Assembly (NCBI GenBank): GCA_010015655.1
Contig: ML976658.1
Location: forward strand, 887,087 to 951,086
DNA length: 64,000 nucleotides
Reading direction: 5' to 3'
Origin: Bimuria novae-zelandiae CBS 107.79
Lineage: Eukaryota > Ascomycota > Dothideomycetes > Pleosporales > Didymosphaeriaceae
Each line of letters begins with the position of its first letter. Within the stretch, counting starts at the first letter, position 1. Position numbers and translations under genes: made by a program. Shown piece after piece: positions 22,792 through 34,582 of the stretch. A model generated the notes under the pieces. It was not told the DNA's origin. It saw only the letters and a program-made list of their open reading frames with translations, and searched no databases.

Positions 22792-24643
22792 ATAGCCTTT
22801 CCGTGTATCTCTTCATCCCGCGAGGAAAGCTGGTAGCCTCGGGCGAAGCGCCCTTCATCGTCGGCCACGCTCTCTATTCCATAGGCTTTATCTGCTTCAA
22901 AATCCCGATTTTCCTCATCATAGTCTCGCCCCGCGTGAGTATCGTGGGGAAGAATAACCTGTAGGTGCATTGTGAGTGAATAGACTGGTGAATAAAGCGA
23001 GGATGCACCCACAGCTTCGGTGAGTTCACTACCGCGCTTTGGACAGATCAGGCCATGCTCGTCTCGATACCAATCATAATGACACTCGTGACAAATCCAT
23101 ACCTCTCGCCTGACGCTCGGCTTGAGCGATGGGGACACGGCCAGATTTTCATCATCGCTAACTTCCGACGTATCTTCGTCTTGCCATTGTGTCACATCGA
23201 CGGCAGCCTCTGTAGAGTCATTGTCATCCTCATTCACACTATCATCAGTACTGTCCAAGTTAGGCGGTAAAGCAAAAAGTGCCAGCTGCTCTTGATGCCT
23301 TCCAACGTGGCGCTGCAGAGCTCTTACGGCCATTCGTGTATCGCAAAACGGGCATTTAGCATGGCCAGCAGTATTTGCACCTTTTCTGGCTGTTCGCTTC
23401 GCGGTGAGTATATGTGGTGAAGCAAGCTCAATATGTAGCTTGCATACGTGGGCTTCGAAATCGCTTTCGGTTGTAAATATGCCTTGGCATCCTTCAATAC
23501 ATTGCCACGAAGACCTGTGAGCTTCAAGCTCGTGCTGGGACCAAGCGTGGCGTGATTCATAAAGGTGATCTGCCATAGGACACTTTTCAAAAGTACAATA
23601 AAAAGGATGAAGGTTGCGGTAGACATGTTCCCTAGCCTCGTTAACGTAAGAGAATCTAATGGATGGACAGTATCGTCTACTTCCAAGCAGCTGTGGTATG
23701 AACATAAACGATTATGAAACAGAGCGGACATTCAAAATGCTGCTTTTCGTGAGCCTCCTTCGGCATCGGTGAAACGCGGATGGTAGCATTGACGGAAGTA
23801 GCGTAAGATGTCTGCGATAGTACGTCGTCGTCACCGGCCATGTTGGCGCTATTTGATCGGGCTATCGGCATTGGAGTCACCTCCGTGCTGTCACTAGTGT
23901 TCTCAGTGCGTGGCTGCTCCAGTCCAACTAGCTCAACATTTTTCGCAAGCTTCTGGTGATGTTGCTCCCGGTAATTGAGGTACTGCCGCCGCCCTGAAAT
24001 CACTCGTCCAAGTCGTTCGGCGAGGTACTCCGCGCAACTGGGATATTTTGACTTGGTATGCAGAATGTCATGTTTCTCAAAATAGGATTTGTCGACGGTA
24101 ATGGTGCCATGCAATCGATCATCTGGTGCAGGATCGCGTATAGCCATGGAGAGCCTGAATAGGCATGTTACCGATGTTTTTATGCTTTCTACCAGTTGTT
24201 CAAGCTCAGTATCTTCTCCTGTGTCGCTAGTTACACTGTCACTAGAATCGCTGTCACTGTCGCTGTCGCTATCCGCCAATGCATCCCATGGTATTTCCCT
24301 ACCCTCTACGATTGCCACAGCTATAAATGTAAGTTTTGAATCGTATTTGAGAAAATTGGAAGGGTTTACCGTGGTTCAAAGTTCGCTCCAAAGCCGCGAG
24401 TAGGCTTTCAGCCTCGTCGTTTAGGTGGGTAGCATCGCGAAGACGATACTCAAGCGATCGTCGGCCTCTGCGGTGAGCAGCAATATTGCCTGCCCAAATC
24501 TTGAAGCGGTCGAATTCATATTCGATGCGTTCTGTCACTACTTGAGTCGTGAATGGTGGAGAGAAGCTGAGTGCTTGCGCCAGGCTAACAAACAAGCAGC
24601 CCATGTTGTGCACCCGCTGATAAATGGCAGGTGTCGTGGCCAT
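22695..24643 (-). CDS. C2H2 zinc-finger protein with foreign C-terminal tail
   Basis: Three exons (24643-24370, 24320-23681, 23631-22695) give 616 residues. The N-terminal helical part (FDRFKIWAGNIAAHRRG, YRLRDATHL) belongs to a widespread fungal C2H2 family. An acidic-serine stretch follows at about residues 108-125. Zinc-finger segments then come in order: FECPLCF, CTFEKCPMADHLYESRHAW, WQCIEGCQGIF with HVCKLH, AKCPFCDTRMAVRALQRHVGRH and WICHECHYDWYRDEHGLICPKRG. In the last, an expected Cys reads Arg. Residues after about 584 come from sequence beyond the inversion breakpoint at 22789-22791, where the frame overlaps the DUF7580 remnant antisense-free but out of phase. The original gene probably continued into an SH3 and a SANT domain. 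A role in nucleic-acid binding is an inference. Confidence 0.7.
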
Positions 24644-24955
24644 TACGACCTAGGTGTTGAACAAAACGCTAGTCAATTAGCCACGATGTCGCGATAGCTT
24701 TCTTTGGAAATGTGGATCACAGGATCCATCCATGTGGTGATGGTATCTGCCCATGGTGCCTAGTGCGACAAGGCTGAAGGAGTCCCGCACCGTGCAGGCG
24801 AATTCAGCCCCAGCCTTCCAAGGCTGCCACCTCACAAGTTCTACCACACAGAACAGCTCAATCATCATCCATCTCTCCAGCACGATCTTGCGTGGCTTAT
24901 GCAGGCCCTTATGTTCCTCCCAGCAGTGCCTGCCTTCGACCATAGGTAGGATTGT
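24644..24955. other. Upstream region of the C2H2 gene
   Basis: About 310 bp of ordinary composition between the C2H2 start and the solo LTR. It probably holds the C2H2 promoter; no gene is supported. Confidence 0.4.
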
Positions 24956-25141
24956 TGTTGAGTAGAAAAGATTATTGAATTCTCTCTGTCCTCCGGTGTG
25001 CTATCTAGAAGCTGCGATGTATATGCACGAGCGTAAACATCGCTAGTCCCAGATAGGTGTAGCCCTCTCAGAAAGGTGAGTGGCAACCACGCGAGGGCAG
25101 GAGTAACCATCTCACAGGGCAAGAGTTATCAAACCGTCACA
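24956..25141 (-). repeat. Solo LTR of a Ty1/copia element
   Basis: A 186-bp unit with TG...CA ends flanked by the 5-bp direct repeat ATTGT (24951-24955 and 25142-25146). It is related along its length to the copia 3' LTR at 26151-26345, sharing for example CTATCTAGAAGCT and AAACCGT. The strand is set by the other copy, whose polypurine tract shows the element reads leftwards. It sits between the divergent C2H2 gene and the DUF7580 N-terminal piece, inside the inverted segment. Confidence 0.75.
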
Positions 25142-25199
25142 ATTGTCGACGTGCAAGCTTTCGTGGCAACTCGCCGTACATCACGGCTCCCTTTCCAAA

Positions 25200-25521
25200 T
25201 TGTCAGGGGTTGAGGTCGCCGGGCTAGTCTTGGGCGCTATACCGTTGATCCTGGCGTCAATGAAGTTTTATGCGAGAGGTATTGCCGTCTCCAAGAGGTG
25301 TCTGAAGTACCGAGAGCAGTTCCATAGCCTTCTCATTGAGTTGCGAACTGAAAAGACGATATGCGTGAACTCGTTGCACCTACTATTGGTGAGTGAGCCC
25401 CAGGAATGTTTCAAGATTGGGTTTTAATTGTTTTCAGGTAGGCATAGTGAAACAAAAGAACATGTCCGAGTTTCTTGCGGACCCTGGCGGAAGCCGTTGG
25501 AAGGAGGCCCACTTTGACAGC
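25200..25521 (+). pseudogene. DUF7580-type gene, N-terminal third, separated by inversion
   Basis: Two exons (25200-25388, 25438-25521) with a GT-AG intron of 49 nt. The frame reads SGVEVAGLVLGAIPLIL, the standard opening of DUF7580 proteins, then ends NMSEFLADPGGSRWKEAHFDS at the breakpoint. At the expected start ATG the sequence has TTG (25200-25202), and no other ATG is available nearby. After the breakpoint the frame hits a stop within three codons. The missing remainder lies on the minus strand from 22788 downwards, in matching phase. Confidence 0.75.
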
Positions 25522-26153
25522 CTTGTTTGACTTCACACCTAAGCATTATAACGAGCTGGTCCTGTCTGAGGGACAAATAATTTTAGTCTCTTACCGGCAT
25601 AAAATGGGATGGCTTGTCGCACAGGACCCAAAGTCTGGAGAGAGTGGACTAGTGCCTGAGGAATATGTGCGACTCCTCCGCGACATCCATGGTGGCTGGA
25701 AGCCGTTAGAGAACAAACATGCGGGTGAGAGACTTGGAACCCTTGGAGGTCGAAGCAAAGTGTGGCACGACAACACAGGTACGTAAGAAACTACTGAGGT
25801 TTGTATACATCGCTGATTAAAGCACAGTTGGCGAACCCTCAAACCAAATTACCTCGAGCTATTGGGCAGTTGAACAGCAAGCTTACTTCAAAGATCTCGG
25901 CAAAGAATTCGGTACCGATTGGCGGGTCATCGCGGACCGCATGGACACTAGCGTAGAGATTGTGAAAGGCCAGTACTTGCGGCAGATAGCTAGTGGACAG
26001 GTACCAGAACTCGAGCGCTTGGATAAAGAGGTTAATTCAGCAAGCCCAACACCAGCGATTATCGCCAGTCAACCTGCACTGACTTCCCATTCCCCAAACG
26101 ATCTTGTCGGCAAGGGCGCTTATGGTGGGCCGCATGAGAACATGTCGCGGTGA
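25522..26153 (+). pseudogene. SH3-SANT fragment, original 3' end of the C2H2 gene
   Basis: Two exons (25522-25778, 25828-26153). The first encodes an SH3 domain starting ALFDFTPKHYNELVLSEGQ with the later signatures GWLVAQDP and GLVPEEYVRLL. The second encodes a SANT/Myb-like helix set (SSYWAVEQQAYFKDLGKEFG, then DWRVIADRMDTSVEIVKGQY). Neither has an ATG in frame nearby; the open frame upstream begins with TTG at 25475. The stop codon TGA (26151-26153) is supplied by the first bases of a copia LTR, so the 3' end is truncated as well. Re-inverting 22792-25518 fuses it in frame to the C2H2 gene. Confidence 0.7.
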
Positions 26154-26345
26154 GCAGAGCGCTGAGCGGACAGTACGCAGTGGAAAAGATTGCAGGATTA
26201 AACTAAGGTTGTTCTATCTAGAAGCTACAGAAGGTATAGGTGCGCAGGCACAAACAACGCTAGTCCTAGACAGAAAGAAGGTAAGTCGCAACCATGTTAA
26301 GGTAGGAGCAACTATTTTATAGAGTAAGAGCTATAAACCGTAACA
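26151..26345 (-). repeat. 3' LTR of the old Ty1/copia element
   Basis: A 195-bp unit, read leftwards as TGTTACGG...CTCA. It is preceded on its own strand by a purine-rich tract (reverse complement of CACCCCCTAGC at 26346-26356), which identifies the 3' LTR. It cuts off the SH3-SANT coding sequence. Same family as the solo LTR at 24956-25141. Confidence 0.65.
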
Positions 26346-26559
26346 CACCCCCTAGCTAGCGTGGATGCCTAGGCAGGGAGTTAATAATAGCTAATTAGTA
26401 TTAGTATATATAAATACTATTAAGATTATTACTATTAGTTTAACGCAGGCTCTTTAGACGCTTAGTAATATTAATAAGGCTAATTTAGCAGATAAAGTTT
26501 ATAAACTTCTGTTTAAATAGAATTTTTATAAGTCTATTAGCAGGTATATAGTTAGTAAG

Positions 26560-27011
26560 TGTTACGACCACGAACCCCACAAGGATGAAGAAGCCAGACA
26601 ATTACGCCAAGAGAGTAATTGTTAACGAAGTAGCAGAGTTAACGGGACCTAACAGGGTGCGGGGCAGCTTAGTTAGCAGTCACGTGACAAAGTCCCGCAT
26701 AAAGGGAAGTCCCATGGGACTACCGTAGTCCCTGGGACTACAGGGCCTTGGCGGGACTACGAAGAAGGAATAGGCTAGTATATAGTATGGCGACTTTCCT
26801 ATTATTGTTTCCTTCCTCGTAGTTAACTTATATATCTTCTGTGCGAGTACGTTCTCCTATATAGACTAATAGTTATCTTATTTATTATAAGATTAGATTG
26901 TCTAGCCGCGCTAAGTGTCGCATCAACTTGTACCACTAAATAATCCGTGAAGCACCACGATACCTTACCGCCCTAACCCGGATCGGAATAAGGTGTGAGA
27001 GCCTCATAATG
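26560..27011 (+). repeat. Solo LTR, same family as the left-edge retroelement
   Basis: A 452-bp LTR beginning TGTTACGACCACGAACC and ending GAGCCTCATAATG. It is flanked by the 5-bp direct repeat GTAAG (26555-26559 and 27012-27016), with old copia coding sequence on both sides. The final CA found in the other copy (647-1101) reads TG here. No internal sequence remains, so it arose by LTR-LTR recombination. Confidence 0.75.
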
Positions 27012-27718
27012 GTAAGGACCTATTTAACGTTAATATAAGAGGCTTTAACTTCCTATTAAATCTAGAGCTAGTAGATGTTAATATATTTAACTTTTATATA
27101 AAGCTTATCTTACTATTTAGTAATAATACTAACGGTCTACTAATTGTCACACTAGATAGTAGGTGTATAGTTAAGAGTAAGGTTAATACTAGAGAAGAAT
27201 CGTATCTATTTTTCTATTTATAAGTTAGTAAGTAATAGAGCTAGTAATTTAAATTTTATAGTTAATTTCGTAACTATACGTTATACTATTAACTTTTAGT
27301 TAATTATTAGTCTACTAAACTTAAAAGTATAGCCTTAAAAGCTTTAGTAAATTTTAGGCTTGTTAGCGTATAAGGCGTTAGAGGATCTAAAGAAGAGAGG
27401 ATCGCGATATGTTAGATTGTTAAATAGATACTTAGCCATATCCTGCGCGCTAGCAGAGGCTTCAAGTGCGAGGGCCTTCGTGCTGAGTAGGTAGCGCCAG
27501 GTCTTCTGGATTTTCGAGATGTGTGACTGTCCTGGGTTGGTAAGGTGACAAGCAAAGACGACGTGCGTTTGGGCGACGTTAGGTCTACCCTAGACAGCGA
27601 TATATGCGAGAGAGCTAACTAGTTACTAATAAAGCTTTATTTACGATAAATTAAGCTCCTTAGTAGACTATAGTAGCTAGTTCTCCGCTAGTAGAATATT
27701 TAGAGCCTTATTTATAGC

Positions 27719-27940
27719 TGTCAGATTTGATAGTGTTCTGTCACTTTAAGATAATGCGATAGATAAGTTGATGGATGTAATAATGGATTGATTGATTGTC
27801 GTCTTCTGATCTGTCTGGAATGCAGATGTGTGCGAGGATCCTGAAAGTGCCAATGCAGCGCTAGCCTTATTCAGAATGGTACAAACAAGAAAGTGTTCCA
27901 GCCTCATATCCACAACAGATAGAGGCCGTATAATCGGACA
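27719..27940 (-). repeat. 3' LTR of the complete copia element
   Basis: 222 bp, TG...CA ends (TGTCAGATTT at the left, AATCGGACA at the right on the plus strand). It matches the LTR at 34583-34804 with only a few transition differences, all in the first 110 bp. Confidence 0.85.
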
Positions 27941-29726
27941 CACCCCCTCAGCTTGGGTTTATCCTCAAGCTGGACCTTCGCATTATTTATCTATCTATTA
28001 TTCTAACTTAAAGGCCTCTATCCTCTGCTGTAGATCCTGCAGGGCAACCTCTTAATTAGTGATCTTGTCTAATATATTTGCAAGTCCTAGTTTATCTAGA
28101 AACTTACTCTATTTATTTATTAGTAGGGCCTTTATAAGTCTATCTGCAACCATGTCCTCTAAGCGTTAATAGTCTACCTTAATAGTCCCACGTGTGACTT
28201 CTTGCCTTAGCTAGTGATTGTGGATATCTACATAGCGGAGCTTAGTCTGCAGCTTTGCGAGTTCTTTAGTAATAAGGCGAATAGTCTATTAATTATCGCA
28301 GTTAATTATAATTAGATAATTGCTTATAGTAATCTAAAGCTCTTAGAGTAATCGTGAAGTAAAGATAGCCTCTTTAGCCACTTATAAGAGCGCTAGAAGT
28401 TTGGCCTCTATTATTAATATAGTGACTGTATCTTGCTTGCTTGCTCTCTAGGTAATTAGGCCGCTAAATAGCTTAATAATGTATCCTTGTGAACTCTTAT
28501 AATTAAGTGTATTATTAGCGAAAGATGCGTCGCTTGCAACTTCTAAAATATTTACACCCTTAAGCTAAAAACCTAACAATTTAGTATTAGCAAGATAGAG
28601 GAGAACTTAGTTAGTAGCCACTTAGTGCTCTTTACTTAGGTTAGAAAGAAATTGTGATAATTAAGAACTTGCAAAAGTAATATCTAGTCGTGTAGTTACT
28701 ACAGCATAGAGAATTAATCCGACTTTGCGCTAGTATTAATTAATCTTAGCCTTGCTTACGAGCCCTAAGCGTGGGAGTAGTTTAACTGCTATAATTAGGG
28801 TATTATGGCGAATCTTATAGTAATTAATAAGGCGCAATATCTTATTAATGTATAAAGCTTACGAAAGCTAGATCTTTCTGTTTAAGCGGTCCCTAATAAT
28901 TTTAATCCCTAGAAACTACTGCAGGTCTTTTCCGCTAGTAAGAGTAAACTTAGTTCTTATCTCTATAATAGCTACTTCTGCTGCAGGCTTGCAATTCTTC
29001 TAATAGGCAATAATAAGATTATCCACATAGAAGAAGATAATAATGCCGTCCTTAATAAGGTAGCATGGCTCGTGGGGCACTGTTTTAAAGCTAATATTAC
29101 GGAGTGTTAACGTAAACTCTCTTTGCCAGAGCAATAGAGATATGCGTAGTCCGTAGAGTGCTTTGTAAAGTTAGAGGACTATGCCTGCTCGCGAGTAGCC
29201 GCGAGGCATTCTTATGTAAATTTCTCTATCTAACTTTGCGTGAACAAACGCGTTCGTAACGTTATATTAGATAAGCTCTAGGTTAAAGCGAGCTATAATC
29301 GCTATAAGCATGCAAAAGGATTATCCTGCTAGTATTACGGCGTAGGTTTCTTATAAGGTAAGGTGCTACTATTAATCGCCTCGCACTACTAGCCTTGCCT
29401 TACATTTCTGCAATTAATAGTGTTTATCAAACTTATAGGTATATACCTATATATAGTTAAGGATTTAATGGCCTGCTGCCTTTACTAGAGCTGCTGCAAC
29501 CTCGCTCTAAGACTTTATTTCCTTATAGCTCTATAGATAGGATCGTTCTGCTTCCTTCCACATGTTATAAAGAAGGTGATCTTCGAGCTTGCTTTAGCAT
29601 GTAGGTAGCTCTAGAAGCACGCTTCGATGTGGCTTCTTACCTAATATAATTATTTGTTAAAGCTACGCCTTATTAAGAGTCTTGCCTTTATATTTGCCAT
29701 TACTACTAGCTTTAAGCTAGCGCATA

Positions 29727-31491
29727 TAGTCACCGCCCACATAGGGTTGCCGCCCACCCCACCAAAACACGACACCTGCACAAAACACACGATATCTCTC
29801 CACAACGCTTATCAAAATGGACCCCCGCGAAGAATCGATACAATTAGCTATCAGCGATTTTAATGCTGGCGTTTATCCAAGCCTACGCGCTGTAGCAAAA
29901 GCATACAACATCCCTCGATCTACCTTACGTGGCCGACTAGGTGGCGCGACAAACAGCGCAGTCTGCCATCAAAATCAGCAGCGATTAACTCCTCTACAGG
30001 AGGACTTCCTAGTAGAGTAGATCCTTGAAGAAGACGCGCGCGCCTGCCCTCCCTCCCACGCTCGCGCCCGAGAAATGGCCATCGAATCCTACGTATGAAT
30101 GGCGACAACCAGCCTGTAGGCAAGCTCTGGATCTCACACTTCATCCGCCGACAGCCACGCATCGCCTCAGTAGTCGGCAGAAAGCTAGAGACTCAGAGAG
30201 CTAATACAGCGACACTAGAGCAGGTGCGCGCCTTCCTAGAGCTCTATAAGCAGACTAGACAGCGGTTCAACATACGGGCGGAGAATACCTACAATATGGA
30301 CGAGACTGGCGTTGCCGTAGGGGTATGTACGAACACTAGAGTACTCTCTAGTAGTCAGAAAAAGAAGGCTTATATTCGGTCTCCAGAGAATCGCGAGTGG
30401 GTCTCTATAATCGAGTGTGTATCAGCGACAAGGCGGAAACTACGCTGCGCAGTCATCTTCAAGGGCCAGAGCCTACAAACAACCTGGTTCCCCTCGTCCT
30501 ACGTACCTGACTGGATCTATACAACCTCAGAGAACGGATGGACGTCAAATGCGATAGGTGTTGAGTGGCTGCAGCGCATATTTCTACCTAAGACGGCTGT
30601 AGGTGATAGCCAGTACCGACTCCTCATCCTCGATGGCCATGGCAGCCACATTAATATCGAGTTCCTCTAGCTTTATAAACAGCATTAAGTAGAGCTCTTA
30701 TATCTACCTGCGCATACCTCGCACGTCCTACAGCCACTAGATCTTGCTCCTTTCTCTGTTATCAAGTCTAGTTACCGACGCTAGATCCAAGAGCTCGCAT
30801 CGCTCGACGACGCCGCGCCTGTTAAGAAGGAGCGCTTTATTGCCTGCTACCATCAAGCTAGGGAGGAAGGCTTTACAGAGCGTGTGATTCGAGCTGGCTG
30901 GCAGGCTGCTGGTATCTGCCCGCTCAACATCAATCAGGTACTCAGCTCGTCGCAGCTCTCTCAGAGGCCTACTACGCCTACGCATCAGTAGCAGCCTCAG
31001 CAGCAGCCTCAGAGCTTCTTCTCTACTCCTCAAGGCCCTAGGGATCTATACTTGGCTCAGCGCGAGGTGCAGAGCTGCGAGAACCTAGGTCGCAAGACAA
31101 GACGTCTCCTGCAAAAAGCAGGTAAGGCGCTAGCAGCTGCAAATACTCGAGCTGCAGGGCTTGAATCAGAGAAAAGACGCCTTGAGCAGCAGCTAGAGAC
31201 TACTAGCTCTTAGCATCTTCGAAAGCGCGTTCGAGTAGATCCAAATCAACGCTTTGCAGAGGTAGAGACTATTAGGGAGGCGATGCGCGCAGCTGAGGCT
31301 TCAGCAGCCCAGCAAGGTAGATATACTATAGAGGGAGCTGCAGAGGCGGCGGCAGCAGCAGCAGCAGCGGCTACTCTACAGTCTATGTGTATTACATGGC
31401 AATTATAATAGGCGTTGTTGAGAAATCGCGTGTTTTGTGCGGGTGTCGCGTTTTGGTGGGGTGGGCGGCAACCCTATGTGGGCGGTGACCA
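29727..31491 (+). mobile_element. Pogo/Fot transposon nested in the copia element
   Basis: A 1765-bp element with inverted ends (TAGTCACCGCCCACATAGGG and the mirrored TGGTCACCGCCCACATAGGG), flanked by TA on both sides. Internally it repeats the CCCACCCCACC theme of the other pogo families here but is a distinct family with much better preserved coding. The insertion point is the centre of a perfect 24-bp palindrome in the host copia sequence (29714-29726 plus 31494-31504). Confidence 0.8.
29817..31411 (+). pseudogene. Pogo/Fot transposase, nearly complete but broken
   Basis: Starts at ATG 29817 with MDPREESIQLAISDFNAG and a Psq helix-turn-helix (LRAVAKAYNIPRSTLRGRL). The DDE domain shows the first Asp in YNMDETGVAVG, the second in LLILDGHGSHINIEF and a third in LQPLDLAPFS. 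It then has a glutamine-rich and alanine-rich C-terminus with a coiled-coil-like stretch. Defects are a TAG for Trp near 30018, a one-base frame break near 30090, and further TAG/TAA codons near 30668, 30687, 30783, 30989 and 31211. All the stops are explicable by C-to-T or G-to-A changes. Confidence 0.75.
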
Positions 31492-34400
31492 TATGCGCTA
31501 GCTTAGTGCCTGCTATAAAGGCTGCGGCCCACGGGCTTGTTCGCAACTACCCTGTTTATAACTCTTAAGGTAGTCTAGCTTAATTACCTCCTGCTATTAG
31601 TTGTGCAAAGAGTGCCACTAGTGGCGGTGTTAATAGAGGCGTTAGATATTCGTACCTAGCTCTTTTGCCTTGCTTGTACTTAGGAGCTCCTTTAACCTCT
31701 AGCGCTTTACTAATTATCTTATCCTTAAAGAAGGACTCAATGGCTTGCTCTTGTTAAGGTAAGGGAGGTAACTCTACTAATCGTACCTAGGCTACTATTT
31801 CTTCTAATATGCTATGCATAAGGTTGTCTATTAGGTCTTTAGTTTTGCCTAAGAACATAGTATCCTTATCGAATATTACATCGCGAGTACTAATTGTCTT
31901 TACTAGAGAGGGAATTTATATTCTCTAGATGTTAGTTAATCTATAGCTAACAAGGTAGCTAATCTATGCTTTAGGGTTAAGCCTCTAAAGCCTGCTTTTG
32001 CTACGTTTTATGTTGTTAGTTATCGCAAACGCTTTGCAGCTATATGCTTTTAGGTAAGCTTAATTAGGCTTCTTTAGTTAGGTAACAATGCCGTTCTGAA
32101 AGGCTACTGTCGTAAAGAACACTTTATATAGAGATTGCTATTAGTTAGTGTAGTTTAGCGTTTAATTATATAGGTAGACCGCGGCTCGCGTAATCTCAGG
32201 CCATATCTACTATAGTAGATTAGAGTTAAGTCGCATTATGCGCGCTTTCTTCTTAATTATACCCCTTAAGCGTTCTACTCCTCTATTTTATGCTTAAGTA
32301 TCTAATACTAAAAGCTTAATTTTAATACCTTGCGCTGCGCACTACTTCTTAACGTTAGCCTTAATAGAGAAGATCTTATTATTAGATTTAATTACTTTTA
32401 CTATAATATTATATTGTACTTCTATAAACCGTACAAAAGTACTAAGTAATTTAATAATTAACCGTGCTAGGCGGTTATCCTTAAAGTAGAAGTCCTATGC
32501 GAAGCTAGAGAATTAATTAGTAATTAGTATTTAGCTCTTCTCTCTTATTAAGCTATCTGCTTTATAGTCGTGAAAGTCTATTACGACTCGCTCGCTAGGG
32601 CCTTTAGTTCGCTCTCTAGCTTGCCAGCGTATTTGCCATTTTAGTTTTGCTTTACCGCAGGCGTTACATTTAATTATAGGGAGACCTTTAATCCTTACCC
32701 CCTTAGATTACTGCACGAGGTGTTCGAGGGCCTAAAAGCCTAAATAGCCTAATCGCTAGTGCTAGGTCTATGCGTTTACCTTTTATAGTCTTCGTTTCGT
32801 GCGTGTATTAGTCTTGTGAGTGGCGTGCGCAGTATTAGTAGGAATACTACTTATTAGCCTTATTCTATATTCTAACACTTATTATTTATGTAATTCTTAG
32901 AGTTCTGCTAGCATAGTATTGTCTCTTCTCTTTAGAGTCGTTAGGTCTGCCCTTATGTCCTACTAAAGGCCTTACCTCTAGAGTAATTAGAACGATACAA
33001 GGTTGTAGAGCAGATTAGGGCAATAGGCTATATTATCTAGCTATATTATTTAATTACCGCTTGCACTCTATATATTAAGATAGATAGTCCCGTATCCTTT
33101 AATTCATATTTATGTATTCCCTGCCTATATAAAGTCTCCTGGCGCCAGTGGCCAGTATAAGACAAAGCGATCGATGTCGTTGAAGATATGGCAGGTTATG
33201 CCTAAATTAAGTATGGCTAAGCATTGTAATGGGTACATATTTAATTTAGTGTAGAAAGATGCGGCGTTAAAGCTTACTAGGATTTTAGTAATCTTGCGTC
33301 TATCTAGTCACTTATTATTAGCCTTAGTAATTTAAGTTAGAGTAGGAGTATGCGATAATTTAATTATAGGTGCCTATAATCTGGCCCTCTTTATTATCCT
33401 TAGGCTTTCTTAAAGCGCAGGGTCATTCTTTAGCCTAAACTTAATTAGGGTAACCATGCTTGGCTTTAGCCTAAACTATTTTAGTTATTTGTCTAGGAAA
33501 GCGTAGAAGCAGTCTTGTAGACTATAGCGTTATTTATAAGTAGGGTACTTAAGGCCACTAGCTGCCGCTAGCTTATTGTCTGTAATCGCGGACTGCTTGG
33601 CTCTAGTACGTTGACTATTATTTCGTTATTTATAAGGTCTACCCCGATGTTTTAATATTGCTACTTTATCTATAAGAGAGGCGTCCCTGTCTATAGCCTA
33701 GGTGGATTCACCACCGTCAGCGAGAGATGAACCTGTAGTAGTAAAAGCGTCCTTTTATTTGCCCTTAATTAGGTGCTGCAGGATTATATAGTCTTAGAAG
33801 AGTTTTATTATGTGCTTTCGTAAGATAGCTACATCCTTGCTTCCATATTGCTAGAAGGTCGTTACCTATATAGGTGCGATATGAATAACTGCCTTTATAA
33901 AGTCTTCTTTGACTAAGTCTAGCCTTTAAAGCTCTAGGACCTAATTAGTCTCTGCTTTTATAGCTACATAATCGTACTTAGATAGCTATATAGCTTATAA
34001 TCTAGCTGTTCTTATTAGCTTAAGGGCTTCTTAGTATCTTGCCCTTAATTGTTTGTATTTGTCTTGCAGGTCTACCCTAACTATAATTATAAGGTTGTTA
34101 ATCTACTACCTAATTAATTAATCTAAGAGGTAGTAGTTGTTCTAGAGATGCGCAGAAACTATTAATTAGATAATAGTAACTACTTAGTTTAGGCTGGCCT
34201 GTTCCTCTTAGTATTCGCGATCTATAATCTTGTATATCTCTAGCTGTCCTTTGTGATAATCGCTATTGTCTTTGTATGCTTTCGCGCCTGCCGTCGAAAG
34301 ATATAAGGGCATTATTAGTATATTGTTCGGATTTATAGTTGTATACGCCGTGCTTGGCTGGTAGTTGCCTATCGCGGGAGGTATTAGCATTGCGAGTTTC

Positions 34401-34582
34401 TGTCTTAGTTCATCTATCAGCGCTGGGTTAATAATGTTCTAGACCTTTAGGAATTAGGATTTTATTTTTAATTAGTTTAGCCACGGTGTGTAGTTCGTGT
34501 GGTCAGTCAGGATCACTGTGGGATCTCTAAGGGTTGATAGGGCCATTACAGTTGGCTTAGCGGAGGCAATAAGACTCTTAAT

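Noticed and set aside
25143..25199. N-terminal extension of the DUF7580 fragment from 25143
   Set aside because: The first codon is TTG, not ATG, and the extension lies between the solo LTR and the family's normal start; not a credible start.
24956..26345. The two related copia LTRs as the recombination substrate for the inversion
   Set aside because: Both now read in the same direction and neither lies at a breakpoint (22789-22791, 25519-25521); the shared AGC at the junctions is a better explanation.
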